DNA from: Mytilus edulis | Lineage: Eukaryota > Mollusca > Bivalvia > Mytilida > Mytilidae | Direction of reading: 5' to 3' | DNA: 64,000 nucleotides | Assembly (NCBI RefSeq): GCF_963676685.1 | Contig: NC_092353.1 | Span: 12,735,734 to 12,799,733 of the forward strand | Shown: positions 23,852 to 35,169 of the stretch, piece after piece | Numbering within the stretch: the stretch's first letter is position 1 | Layout of the letters: each line of letters begins with the position of its first letter | Made by a program: the position numbers and the translations under genes | The notes under the pieces: model-generated | What the model was told of the DNA's origin: nothing | Database searches by the model: none | Seen by the model: only the letters and a program-made list of their open reading frames with translations

Positions 23852-24735
23852 TATGTTCACAACTTTATATAAATCTCTCTTGGTCAAGGTCTCGAGACTT
23901 GCCTTCTATGCTCGGATAATTCATTTTAAAACATAACCGGTAGTTTTAAATGTTTAAATATCATTTCATCAAGTTGTTAAACTATTTTAAAACTATTATA
24001 GGACAATAGATAAAAGGTTTTGAAATAGCTGAGCAATCACGAAACATTTTTAAAGCTTATGTTCGAAATAGATATTAATTTCAATCTAAATATAGAAATA
24101 CACAGGATATTGCTTATAGATATTATTAGTTACGATATACATTTAAAAAATCAAAACTTCAAATCGATAGGAAGTTGGTTAAAATTACGTCCGGGTAACT
24201 TAAACAGACAATGTCGAACAGGTACTATATTTATTTATAATTTTATATGTGTTTACTTTACATGAATAGCATTGTAGTAACAATGGGTTCAAGTCGACTT
24301 TCGATTATGATTTATTACCTCATAAATTATACATGTACATATAAATAAATACATATAATATAAAATTTTAAATGCAGTCAACTGTCTAGTTTCGTTTCCA
24401 ATGTAGCTTATTTTTATCCTACATGAAATCAAACGCAATTGAACCAACTAAATCATTGTCTTCACAAACCACTACAATTTTACAGACAAATGTTTTTATT
24501 GTAGAGCTCAAAATATGTAATGGAGCATAGTTGGTTAAACTTGTATTTATCCGTCTTCAAACCATTTATTCATTTGGTATGAATGACCTCGATGCTCTCG
24601 TACAAATGGTAGCGTCGGCCGGAGATAGTGATTTCTTTTCTCAGGCGGTCAACTCAAAACTTTAAACATTGATAATCGCTGCTTCTACGCATAGTACGTG
24701 TTATTAAGGGCCAACCAATTATATGTTGTAGTTGC
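23852..24735. other. Non-coding, one short plus-strand ORF
   Basis: AT-rich. A 28-codon ORF at 24580-24666 (MNDLDALVQMVASAGDSDFF) has a protein-like composition but no partner exon or known motif. I do not call it. Confidence 0.3.
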
Positions 24736-24739
24736 CATT

Positions 24740-24945
24740 GTATTCAAACATTATAACGTTGGTTTTCTTGTTTGAATTGTTGAACACTAGAATTGTTTTG
24801 GGCACTTTATAGCTTGCTGTTCGATGTGAGCCAAGGATCCGTGTTAAGACCGCATCTTGACCTATAATCGGTTTACTTTTATAAGATGTTGGAATGTAGG
24901 GTTGTCTCATTAAATTGGCACTCATATCACATCTTCTTATAACTA
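24740..24945 (+). repeat. Dispersed mussel repeat, family A, diverged
   Basis: Contains GTTTTCTTGTTTGAATTGTT, GACCGCATCTTGACCTATAA and GGGTTGTCTCATTAAATTGGCA. Confidence 0.65.
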
Positions 24946-25574
24946 TCTAAACATCCATTAAGAAAAATGCCGTATAATAGATGTTTCTATTGCTGTCATT
25001 CTTTGTTATGCCAAGTATAATTTTATGTCTTATTCAGAAACACAGAATGAACCTAATTTACGGATATTGCATGCTGTAAAACTAAAGTGAAAATACACCA
25101 AAAAGCATCTTAAGTATATATGTTTTTGCTATTGAAAAAATCGGTTGCATATGAACAGAAAATTCTGATTTAAAGCAAATATTTCAGTTGAAATTAAAAT
25201 TTGTTTAAGATTAGCATGTTTAGAGAAAGATAATTATTTACCCAGATCTAGTCGGCTAATGTTACAAATATGTTCAATCAAATGCATTAGTTACTAAAAG
25301 GACAGGAAATAATTTATACAAGACAGGATAGACTAGACATGTACAACAAAACTATGTATTCTTTTGATTATTAAGCACCAAGAAATGTCTATGTGTACAC
25401 GTTTGTGTATATTATTGTATTGTTGGTATTACTCATATGAATTGTAGCTCGGATGTTTCCTCTCTTTGGTTGGGTTGTTGTCTCTTTGACACATTTCCGA
25501 TTCCATTTTCCCTTTTATTTCATGAAATTAGTTGACTTGTACTAAAACTATTTTTTTTAAACTTTTGACAACAG
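24946..25574. other. Intergenic or intron sequence upstream of the papain-fold gene
   Basis: Holds a short repeat scrap at about 25455-25520 (GTTGGGTTGTTGTCTCTTTG). The missing 5' exon of the next gene was looked for here and not found. Confidence 0.4.
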
Positions 25575-28463
25575 GAGAACTGGTGTTACATACTATGAAT
25601 GGAAGTCGGATATATTCCACTGTGGCCATGCTGCTATATGCCTTAGTGATGGAACGTATATCAGTTATTGGCATAAATCGCCATACTCAAAACTTCTACT
25701 AGCTGTAGGAATGACTCCTCTCAAGAGTAATATCTTCATCCTGTTCTTTGATTATATAATATCATCGGTAAATATACTTTATGCGTTTTAACTACAACAA
25801 AACAAATTATTACAGTAGCATTTTTGATCAAATAAACCGCACATTTCAACAATTTATTTAATTTCACGAATATTGATTTATGATGCAACAGTTTTAGCAG
25901 TGATATTTTGTTTAACATTGTTTTAAATATTTTTTATTTGGAATAAGTTGTTACTGAATCTTTTGAATTCGTGAATGCGTAATCAAGAAAGTTTGAGAAG
26001 CAGATATATAGTGTACATGGCAATTGAATTGTTGTTAAAATATTTGCTATCCAGAAGTTAACCAAGTCTGTATTCTTGAATTTCAGCAGAATGTCACCTT
26101 GGACTATTAGTTTTTAATTTAGACATTAATGTTATTGGCTTCGTATTACATGTTTATTTGCAATGATTAATATCATATATAAATGCAGTATCGAACACAA
26201 CAACATCACATCAAACAAATTAATTGCGATTGGTGTCATGTCGTAAAGTATTTACTGAAACTGTAATGTAGACAAATACAGAAACACCTCAAGCGTTGGT
26301 AGCATGTTACAACATCTTGAATGGCGCAGGCTCCCTGACAGAAGAAAAGACTCCAGATTGATAATGCTTTACAAAATTGAACACGAAAAGGTTGCAATAC
26401 CTAAAAATAATAAATTAATTCCACAAACAAGACAAACAAGACATTCTAATTCTAGTACAGAAAAGAATCCTACTTTCCAAGAACTATTACGGACTGGAAC
26501 AAACTACCGGATAACATTGTAAATTTCACTTCAGTAGACTCTTTCAACGCTTCAATTTCAAAGCATCAATATTAATTTAACTCAATTATAACATCTTACT
26601 TAATTATTCAAAACATTTATTTTTTTAATTTTTCGTATTTTTTTAAAAATTGTACATTTTTCAATCTATGTCTTGCTACATAAGTTTCCTCCTGTGACAT
26701 AATCTTCAATTTGTTGAAGGCGTTCACTAAATGGTAGAATAGAATAGAATAGAATGGAATAGAATGTGTCGGTAGGTCATGTCTGATCTTAACTAACAGC
26801 AGGTTCCATATTTATACTATTTCAAGAATTATATTGTTTTTGTTTGTAAAATGGGTTTAACTCCCCTAATGTAACAATGTCAGTGTAAGCCCGGATCAAG
26901 AAGGAGGAAGGTATTTTTCGATTGGTGCAAAAAATAACCTTTACTTTTGGTACAGATGATACTATGCTTCATTTGTAAATGCAATATCGACCACAAGAAA
27001 CAAACGTAGCGTTGTCGCAAATGAGTTGTGGCGCAAAATAACGCAATTTTTTGGGCAAAAGTATTTCTCACAGGACATTTATACCTGTCAATAACTACAG
27101 ATCCTAATGGCATTTAATAACGAATGAAATGAATACTGTATATAAAGAGTTAATAGTAGGTCACGGAACCCCCCTCCAAAAAACAACAGAGAAATATATC
27201 GATTGGATTTAAGCTGACTACATTAGATAACAAAAATAATATAAAAGACAGGAATCAACGACAAGCTTTAAGCTCCCTGCTCGGGAGAGACACCAAGCAC
27301 ATGGCGGTGTCAAATGTGTGTTGTGAGCGTACTCTGTAAAACTGTTTTAACTGAACGAAAACTTATTGATTTAACCTCGAGTTCAAAAGGTCACAGTAAA
27401 CATAAAACAACTTACAAAAAGAAAAGAAATATGAATTGATGATTTATATAGGAACTCGCAAGTACTAAAAACTAAATAAAAAAGCCCGATTTCAAATTGA
27501 GAATACACCATGTTTACCTTAGCTTTAATATGAATCAGTAAACCTATCAGAAAATAAAGTTGTTTAAAGCAGTATGGGACACTTAAGCAAGACACACGGA
27601 CACATAATCCTTTTTTGCATGCACATCACAATCTATCGTGAGTATTTAAGAAACATTCTTGAATAAAAGTTTATGGACACAAATATTTTAAATGATATTG
27701 TGTATAAAATATACATAAAGATACAATAGGGTTTACGGAACTGAGACACTAGCTATTAGAAACACAATGAAAACAACCTCTCGCTACACATTATAACATA
27801 TAAGTCATTTATTTTAAATTACAGTTTCTACCTTTTACTGATAACAAGACGTTCACGAAAACATATACACTAGATGCCAAAATAATGGGACGTGAAGCTG
27901 ACCGTAGAATTACTTTCCATTCGGATTTTCTTAAAGAAGATGAAGTTAAAGAATGGTGGTACGAGAACCGCATGCTATCGTATGGTCTATTTGGAAGAAA
28001 TTGCGCCACTATTGTTTTCCGTGCGTTGCAAAAAGGTGGCGCAACAAAATACCAATGTGATCCTGAATATTCTATCTGGACTCTTAAAAGAATGTATGAT
28101 TATTGCGAAAAACTACAGAGGAAAACGTATCGGTTACAAAATGGATCAATGCACAAATATTCTACAGACTTTGAGTACATCTTAAAAGGTTTGAAGCATG
28201 ATGCTAAAATAGCCCAAAAAACTAAGGAAGAGGTTGACAAAAGGAAAGAAAACATAAAGAAAAGTAAGAAGGAAACTAGCAGCGATGAAAAGTCAGAGGA
28301 CACAAAATCAAGTGATGAAGAAAATAGTGAAGATGAGAAAGGAGATACAAATAAGTTGCAGATGGTTCCAGTCAAAGATGACAATCAAACGGAACAGGAA
28401 CACACATCCGGGGAATCACGGAAACAAAAGACACACAAGAAAAAGAAGGACAGGTGGAAATAA
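25575..28463 (+). CDS. Permuted papain-fold (NlpC/P60- or LRAT-like) protein, 3' two exons
   Basis: Exons 25575-25767 and 27825-28463 join in phase 0 and give 276 visible residues. The N-terminus is missing; the first visible exon needs two bases from an earlier one. Residues about 14-32 read FHCGHAAICLSDGTYISYW, a histidine motif. Residues about 118-129 read GLFGRNCATIVF, followed by ALQKGG, a nucleophile Asn-Cys motif. His before Cys is the order of circularly permuted papain folds (LRAT, PPPDE, permuted NlpC/P60), which cleave or transfer acyl or amide groups; the exact family is uncertain. The last 90 residues are Lys/Glu/Ser-rich and probably disordered. The 2-kb intron holds a LINE fragment. 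The wording of the Cys motif resembles bacterial proteins, but the substrate is unknown. Confidence 0.65.
26296..26760 (+). pseudogene. LINE 3' end (CR1/jockey-like reverse transcriptase remnant)
   Basis: The frame from 26304 reads MLQHLEWRRLPDRRKDSRL then MLYKIEHEKVAIP, typical of the C-terminus of non-LTR reverse-transcriptase proteins. After a frameshift near 26475 it continues YFPRTITDWNKLPDNIV and ends in TAA at about 26575. A tail of AGAAT pentamers follows at 26735-26765. It lies in the intron of the papain-fold gene. Confidence 0.75.
26770..27824. other. Intron of the papain-fold gene
   Basis: No further exon with matching phase was recognised. The minus-strand open frames at 26880-27113 and 27383-27595 show no splice borders. 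Confidence 0.4.
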
Positions 28464-29050
28464 TTGTGACCTTGTTAATCTGTCAAAACTGAATGAAAAT
28501 TGTAACATTTATGATAGTTTTACTATTAAAATTTATATTTTTTGTAGATACTAAAAAAAAGACCGTAGGACATCATCGCAAACATTTTAAAGCAATTTAG
28601 ACGTTTTGTAATTTTTTTATCACAATGTTCTTTTATTCCTTACATTGTTGTTTGAATAGTTTGCAATGTATTGTAAACTATAATTACTTGATTTTATTAA
28701 GTCTGTGATCATTGTAATCTTAATGTCTACATGGACAGTTTGCTTGTTACTTTGTATATGAGTTATTCGAAATATGCTTAGGGATTTTTAATAATTTGTC
28801 AGCTTGACATTTATCCTTTTTAAATTTTAGTATGCTTATTACACTTAAGCGATAGCGAAATGTGTGTACAACATAGTTTAACTGTGTATTTCAATATTCA
28901 CTTAATTTATTCAAACTGTTGCAAATGTTAAAATCCTCAGATCTTAAAACCTTTGTATGTGCATTAAGTGTGTTTGATTCGTGCACATGCTAATGCTTTA
29001 AAATTATTTATTTTCTTGCTGAATTTTTCTTTTCTTTTTACTATATAATA
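28464..29050. other. 3' UTR and intergenic sequence
   Basis: AT-rich sequence after the papain-fold gene stop. No clear gene. Confidence 0.4.
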
Positions 29051-29515
29051 TATAATAGACCACTTTCGAGTCCATCCGTCACCGGAAAAAACTCGTCAAT
29101 TATACGCGCCTTTATGACGTCATTTACCAGATAGAGGGGATCGCCTGTATCCCTGCATTATTTACGTTCATCAAGCGTCTTCGAGATCGTCATTGTGCAG
29201 GATAAACTAGAAATAATGGTCGTTCTGTAGGTACTTAATGACAATCCCCTATAGCTAATGACAGCAATGCTGATTGTCAATTTTGAGAATTCAATTTGCC
29301 GAATAATTCGTACAATATAGAATTATAGTTTTCCAACCACTCGCTCATCATTGGAATGGAAGTGACGACGCACAAATGACGTTCACTAAAACCAGAGTTT
29401 TTGACGGAAATGCATCGAACTCGAAAGTTGTCTATTGCATCTTCAATGATTAGATCTTTGTAATTAATATCAAGCAAAATCAACGGAATCGTACAATTGT
29501 ACACATTATAATATC
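29051..29515 (-). repeat. Dispersed mussel repeat with a decayed coding frame
   Basis: Starts with ATAGACCACTTTCGAGTCCA and includes GACGTCATTTACCAGATAGA, a block I recognise as repetitive in mussels. The minus strand at 29277-29504 is open and ends SEWLENYNSILYELFGKLNS, which is protein-like. It may be a transposon-encoded C-terminus; the element class is unknown. Confidence 0.5.
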
Positions 29516-30655
29516 GGTACTTCTTTGTTACAGCTTTGAAGAATTTTGGACTTCAAAAAAATGTTGCAGATAGAGTGGCTAAGAATTTAAGATATCTCAT
29601 CAAAATTTGAAAAAGATTAGATGTTGTATAAACCACACGCTACACACAAATTGGACTGGATTTCAATCGATTTATTTGGCATTTTGGGTCGTCAATGGGC
29701 TTCAGCTAAATACTTTATAATTATTTGACTTTTGTAACTTTTTTCATTCGAGCCTCGCTGACGAGTCATTTTGTTGAACAAAAGTTTGATACTTGTACTG
29801 TATCTAGGAGGAGTATATTGAACAGTTAACATTCTTTATATGAATTAGACAAGAACTTCAATAACATGAACAGTGTCAATTGTATTGCATCATATTCGCG
29901 TTTTCGAAAATCGATGCTTACGACAAAAATAAAACATAATACAAATGCTTAAGATCTAATAAAACTAAATAGGACCACATTGATAAACCAAACATTCAAA
30001 TAAAAACAGAGGAGAACGGTACTAAAGGGCAATCAAAAACATTGGTCTAAAAAAGTAAAAGCCCTGATAAAAATACGAAAAGACAAACAGACCATTCATG
30101 ATTCTTTGATACACATGTACATATATATGCTTAATCTATATGTCATTTTGTGCTTTTTTGTTACATATATTTGGTTTTTTTAGTGATTAAGATTATAACA
30201 CTATGTTGACTGCTGTACCCTTATTTTTGACATTTTATGTCTTTGTTTTGTTCGTAAATATAATGGAATTTGATGCAACTGTCACATAGTGTGAGAGGTT
30301 CAGCTAGCTTTAATTCAGGTTTAATCCCCCATTTTCTAAATAAGAAAATGCTTGTACCAAGTCAGGAATATGATTTTACGTTTTTTAAACTACACAAACA
30401 ATAATAAGCGGATGCGAAATAGGAGGTGCACATCCTATTAAACTTGCAAACTTTTAATTATATTGGCGGAAAGAGTTTGAATTGCACATGCACTAGGATT
30501 CTTTTATCTTCATTTGAAAACAAGACTAAGTTCAATAAATGAGAAACCTCAGTATACATAATGTAAATCTATCCAAAATAGGAGATGCACATTTGTTTGC
30601 ATTCATTGTACATAGTCTGAAAAATTTAGAAGGTAAAGTGCTGCAGATGAACATG
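29516..30655. other. Non-coding with repeat scraps
   Basis: Contains GAGCCTCGCTGACGAGTCAT near 29752 (a scrap of the CTGGCGTACTAAATTATAA family) and AAACAGAGGAGAACGGTAC near 30004. No gene seen. Confidence 0.4.
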
Positions 30656-30659
30656 AAAC

Positions 30660-30862
30660 TTACATATGCTAGCCTGTCTTTTTATTTCGAACACGAGACA
30701 TCTTAGTGTAGCCAAATCAACATTATTTTTTTTATTTATTACAAATATTTTACAAATGCATGTAAACATAAACAGTAAAAAAACATACTTTTAACCATCA
30801 ATGGAAAATAACTCGAATCTTCAATTATTTTGACAGCTTATACCACAAGTGGATTAATAAAT
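30660..30862. repeat. Duplicated segment, partner of 31735-31935
   Basis: TTTCGAACACGAGACATCTTAGTGTAG and the following AT-rich block, with CATGTAAACATAAACAGT and ATACTTTTAACCATCAATGGAAA, match 31756-31935 with moderate divergence. A tandem array of units of about 0.65-1 kb is implied. Confidence 0.65.
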
Positions 30863-30865
30863 CAA

Positions 30866-31228
30866 ATAACATTAACGGTACCAATGTTCCTGTACCAGAT
30901 TCGAATTTCGACAATACATGTCTCTGCAGTGATGCTCATGGCCAAAAATTAAAAATCCAAAGCTTTTATAAAAGGTGAATAGATATAATCCAAAAGGTTC
31001 AAAAAGTATAACAAAATCCGTGAAAGGAATCAGAGCTTTGCACGAGGGAGATACATTACCTAATTTATAATAATTTCTAACATTTTGTGACAGCAAATTT
31101 TAACAACACAAAAACTCCGTATTTTCATGCCAGTACCGAAGTACTGGCTACTGATCTGGTGATACCCTCGGGGACTAACAGTCCACCAGCAGAGGCATCG
31201 ACCCAGTGGTAGTAATAACATTAACGGT
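30866..31228 (-). mobile_element. Dispersed mussel element, reverse orientation
   Basis: The minus strand reads GATGCCTCTGCTGGTGGACT, then CCGAGGGTATCACCAG, then ATTATAAATTAGGTAATG, and ends with ACATTGGTACCGTTAATG. I recognise it as highly repetitive in mussels. The phrase AATAACATTAACGGTACCAA occurs at both 30867 and 31211, so a second truncated unit starts right after the first. Confidence 0.7.
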
Positions 31229-31274
31229 ACCAATTTTCCTTATATTTATATTCAAATTTATAATACTGTTACCA

Positions 31275-31935
31275 AAATGATGTATTGAAAAAAGTACGTG
31301 CATTGAAGATAAAGGCGATCAATGATTTACATTCATTGTGTTTAAACAACACAAAAGCAAAAAAAAACCAACAAAACACAAAGAATATGTTAAAGTTAAA
31401 CATATTCTTTGTTAGTTATAAATTTCAGTCAAAACTGAGAAGTAATACCATCGGATGATATTCGGACGCCATCATGACATATATGTGTACAAAATGTTAC
31501 AGATGAAGACGGATTTTCCCCAATCGTCGTAACAGTCACTCCGTCCTTTTTTCATCGATTGTGACATCACCTAGTGTAATTTATCATCGGCATGTATACT
31601 CACATGGTGCTAATTGTGGAGCAGGAATTGCGTACCCTTCTGTAAGTTTTCTCGAGTTTTTAAAGTCCACTTGGTAACTGCCACCTAACAATGGTCTGCA
31701 CATGTCTTAATGCAAACGACACATGGTCTTAAGCCAGAAACATGTTTACCACTGTTTAGTCAATTCGACACATCTTTGTGTAGCTCGATCAAAAGTGTAG
31801 ATCCTGTAGTTTTGTTTTATTTAAAAAAAATATTTGACAGATACATGTAAACAAAAAACAGTGATACACATACTTTTTACACTCAAAGGAAAGTAACTCA
31901 ATTATATATACAAAAAGTCGTTTAATAAGCAAAAT
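31275..31935 (-). pseudogene. Decayed exon unit, copy 1
   Basis: The minus strand from about 31703 holds ATG TGC AGA CCA and an open frame reading VDFKNSRKLTEGYAIPAPQL that ends at a donor-like CACCATGTGAGTAT near 31601. The same exon area in copy 2 (32240-32425) has a stop and a shift. No downstream exon is certain; at 31440-31560 a separate minus frame reads GENPSSSVTFCTHICHDGV. A 13-base inverted repeat (CAAAGAATATGTT) lies at 31379-31411. Confidence 0.4.
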
Positions 31936-31939
31936 TTAT

Positions 31940-32435
31940 AACTGTTATCTAAATTATGTATTTACAAATGCACGTGCATTGAAGATAAAGGCAAAGGACG
32001 TTTTACATTCACTGTGTTTGTTAGTAAAGAACCACCAAACAAACAAAAGAAACCCATACAAAAACATATTAAAGACAAACATAATCTTTATATCTAAATA
32101 GTGAAAATTGACAATTTTGTCCTTGTTTCTGGTAATTGGTGATTGTTTTTTTTTTTTTAACTTTAAACAAGAATGCAATAACTGTGTTTTTGTTTTTTTT
32201 CTTCTTTTTTTCCAGTTGAACTGAATGCATATTTCCATGAGCCAACCGGCTGTTGCAACTTGTGGAGCAGGAACTGTGTTCCCTTCTGGACCACTTGATT
32301 TCTACCCCTAGTTTAGGTGATGTCGGGTTGCAATGATCTGCACTTATCACACTTATACAAAAGGACATCACATGTTTTAATGTACACGACACATGGTCAT
32401 AATCAGAAGCTCCTAAATTAGACATGTAGAGCACC
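31940..32435 (-). pseudogene. Decayed exon unit, copy 2
   Basis: This is a diverged copy of 31275-31750: GTGCATTGAAGATAAAGGC, the CATTCACTGTGTTTG block, GGAGCAGGAACTG and ACACATGGTCATAA all align in order. On the minus strand the frame KSSGPEGNTVPAPQVATA matches EGYAIPAPQL in copy 1 but is preceded by a stop. A longer overlapping frame (MSNLGASDYDHVSCTLKHV) runs into an A-rich tract. Confidence 0.45.
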
Positions 32436-33251
32436 CTGAATTGAATTACGACAAAATACAGATATCAACTAACAACAAAATAATCGCACTTGCCTGGCGT
32501 AACTTATGATGAACCTACCGTTAGATAAGGGTTTTAAATCATTGAAATTCAGTATTTGAATCGTGTAGCAGTAACCTAAGTCTGTTAATTATTTATTCCT
32601 AGACTTTTTGCAAATTTCTTTTTTCATGGCAACACCAACTTTTATATTATATTTCCGTATTTTATGCATATTCACATTTATTTATATTTTGATTGGAAAT
32701 CTATGTATCAACAGTACGATTATTTCTTGACATAATGCTTACCACATATAAATATGACACAATGAAGACTTTATAAATTTTATATCGGGCACAATTGTGA
32801 TAACGTGATACATATTAAAGCTATTTATGGAATAACGCTAAACCCAAGTTACACACTAAACAAATGCCAGCATAAAATTATGAGACATTGTGCCATTTTG
32901 ATTCCATAGATATATTGATAAGGATCATAACCTGAAAAAAACCGATAGCAACTCATAACACCATGAATGAGTATTTCTTTTGCATAATTGTCTAACATGC
33001 AAAATCATAGACGCCTCTTATTTTATTCTGTAAATTTATCCAATAAATATTCAGTAGAAATTTTTCTACCTTTTTTTTCATTCGAGCGTTACTAATGAAA
33101 ATTGCAAAATCTATCCCGTCACAGTTTTTGAAAACGATTTTAGAACTTTTACGGCTTTATACAGTGGAAGACGTTTTGACACACCAAGATCTTACTGTTA
33201 CTTTCTCATAATACATGTACATGTACAATTCAATTATTGATATATTTTCAG
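32436..33251. other. Flank related to 38780-39130
   Basis: The stretch ATATGACACAATGAAGACTT to ATTAAAGCTATTTATG (32750-32832) aligns with 39025-39105 (CTATGACACTGTGAAGGCCT to TAAAAGCTATGTATG). CTGGCGTAACTTATGATGAA near 32493 aligns with CTGGCGTAGCAAATAGTAAG at 38869. This suggests an old duplication of upstream flanks. Confidence 0.5.
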
Positions 33252-33359
33252 GTCAGCTATGTTGCTTCAACCCTTCCTGTGGAACATCTTGTCAATAAAG
33301 ATAGGCTCGATGAATTCTATATTAGATCCAAAGAATTTATGTTAAACATCCAGTCATGA
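33252..33359 (+). CDS. Candidate terminal exon, 35 residues, unrecognised
   Basis: After an acceptor (TATATTTTCAG) the frame is open for 35 codons in phase 0 and ends in TGA. It reads VSYVASTLPVEHLVNKDRL then EFYIRSKEFMLNIQS, which is protein-like. No upstream partner was found, and a piece (GGAACATCTTGTCAAT) recurs at 6990, so it could be a fragment of a dispersed coding repeat rather than a single gene. Confidence 0.35.
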   Translation, partial: VSYVASTLPVEHLVNKDRLDEFYIRSKEFMLNIQS

Positions 33360-33558
33360 AAACCTACATTTCATTTATCAAATTGTGACATAACTAATCG
33401 GATCAAATATAAAAATAAAGATTGAATTAAGCAAAACATAGGATATTACGGCAGCACTACTGAACGTCGTGATGGTACCGTGAAGGTATCGCGTGTTAAG
33501 TTGAACAACATTTTTCTACCATTTACACATGGATGGTTTTCGATGAATTTCATTTAAT

Positions 33559-33955
33559 TTAAGGATGTTTGTCCTCTACTTTTTGATTTTTTGTCAGATT
33601 TTCGGAATCCTCTGGTTTTATCCATGTTTTAACATTAAAAAATGTGCCCACTAACCCCTACTTTTCTTTTCATATTTTTATTACATATTATTTAAAAAGC
33701 CATATTTCAAAGTCTTATGAAATCCTTGTTATTTTTTCAAAGTTTAAAAAAAAAAAAAGGTGCCAATGTTAAGTGAAAGAAAAATCTAGAGAGAATTATT
33801 TCCCGCCAAATTTTCAACGGCTTATATCTCGAAAACAAGCACACGGATCCTCCATTTCTTCTGCTTTTTAAGTTTCTTTATTTTATACACTTTCAATTTA
33901 TAACGGTCTTTTTAAAAAGCCTGTTATTTCTAAACAGAGTAGCGAACCTCCTTAA
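33559..33955. mobile_element. MITE-like repeat with TTAA ends
   Basis: The repeat begins TTAAGGATGTTTGTCCTC and ends GTAGCGAACCTCCTTAA, so both ends carry TTAAGGA in inverted orientation. A TTAA border is the hallmark of piggyBac-type insertion, but the internal ends are imperfect. I recognise it as a repetitive mussel segment. Confidence 0.6.
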
Positions 33956-33984
33956 GCGCGGTATATTGTATAGACACCTTCCTT

Positions 33985-34112
33985 TTTTGAAGACTGACGG
34001 GGCCTTCTATTGCTAATTATACGGTATGGGGTTTTCTCATTATGGAATGCCTTTAATTGCATGTATCTTTGTCTTTACTCTGCTGGATAGTTATCTCATT
34101 GGCAAACATTCA
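33985..34112 (+). repeat. Dispersed mussel repeat, family A, short copy
   Basis: GACGGGGCCTTCTATTGCTA, ACGGTATGGGGTTTTCTCAT and ATAGTTATCTCATTGGCAAA are in family order. Confidence 0.7.
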
Positions 34113-34460
34113 AGAGTAGTCGCAGTTACTGACAGCTAGTGCAAAGCAAATAACTAATACAAATTCATGTATCTAACACTAAAATATCAATCAGTACACA
34201 TCCAACATACAATGGATTTAGTGATTTTAGACGTCATTAACAGTTGGGGGAAAATATGAACTTGTGCAATGCCAAAATAAAGGTATCGACAGATATTAGT
34301 ACCGTGTGTATATGTGTTTACATGTATGACAATACTATTTAGTATGGTTTTAATTTTTCTGATAACAAAACCAATATTTATACCAAAAAAAAAAACAATA
34401 TTCAAAGATCTTATAACAGTTCTGAATTTTTAACCTTTTTAGCCCGAGTCTTAAATGTAT
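34113..34460. other. Non-coding
   Basis: AT-rich, no gene or repeat recognised. Confidence 0.35.
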
Positions 34461-34461
34461 T

Positions 34462-34760
34462 CAGAACGTGGTGAGGTCACGGTATGAGCGGCATGAAAAT
34501 GGTAATTTTCGTTATTTTCACGATGATACTACGTCCTCATTACGCTTTGACAACGATCCCGCTACGATTATACCACGTTCACACCACGCTTTTTCTACAA
34601 TTATCATGATCCTACTACGCTCACCACGTTCTCACTACCACCATACCAAGTTATCCGATTGCAACACGATCTTACCACGCTTCGAATGCGGTAATAGCAC
34701 GTTCTTATCACGATTATTCTACGTTCATACCGCGATATCACTACGTACTTAGCAATAACG
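34462..34760 (+). repeat. 11-bp phased degenerate array (TACG/CACG), left part
   Basis: (T/C)ACG recurs every 11 bases for long stretches, with a loose consensus TACGNTCNNAC; for example TACGTCCTCAT, TACGCTTTGAC, CACGTTCACAC and CACGTTCTCAC. It is CpG-rich against an AT-rich background. The open frame across it is a by-product of the repeat. Confidence 0.75.
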
Positions 34761-34840
34761 TCAACATCGTGTTCCGTATCAATAATGTTCCATTCCTTTT
34801 TTCTGATTAATCACGTAGATTTCTCGGAAACAACACAGTA

Positions 34841-35095
34841 ATGCCACCAAAATCTACCAGAACACTTGGGCGTGGTCGCACGGGTGCTGAGAGAGCTCTG
34901 GAAGTAAAGAATCCTGATCTAGCAGAGATTTCGGACCGACAAATCAAACCTGAATCACAACCTATTGCTAGTCCATCAAGCTCAAATGACGATTTTTTAG
35001 TAAACGATAGCAGGGATGACACAAATGTGTCAAGCATGGTCGTGGCGCCGTTAAAAAAAGAGGTTCGAATTACAAACAAACAAACTAAACCTTGA
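34841..35095 (+). CDS. Small ORF between the phased arrays, function unknown
   Basis: An 84-codon ORF starts MPPKSTRTLGRGRTGAE and ends VRITNKQTKP. It is basic at the start and Ser/Asp-rich in the middle (PSSSNDDFLVNDSRDDT), with no cysteine. Its composition is protein-like, and the basic Gly/Arg start recalls the N-termini of some retroelement gag-like proteins, though this is a weak similarity. It sits exactly between two oppositely oriented 11-bp arrays, so it may be the cargo or coding part of one mobile element. No splice site or upstream promoter is evident. Confidence 0.4.
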   Translation: MPPKSTRTLGRGRTGAERALEVKNPDLAEISDRQIKPESQPIASPSSSNDDFLVNDSRDDTNVSSMVVAPLKKEVRITNKQTKP

Positions 35096-35169
35096 GAGCT
35101 TTTGTATATTTTATGTGAAAATGACAACGACCATGATGGTCAATAGTTAACCATCAGTATAAACGATGT

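Noticed and set aside
28100-28384. Minus-strand and shifted plus-strand ORFs over 27892-28554
   Set aside because: They are shadows of the papain-fold gene's last exon.
34468-34752. 94-codon ORF on the plus strand
   Set aside because: It is a by-product of the 11-bp array (33 bases equal 11 codons) and has no start or splice context.
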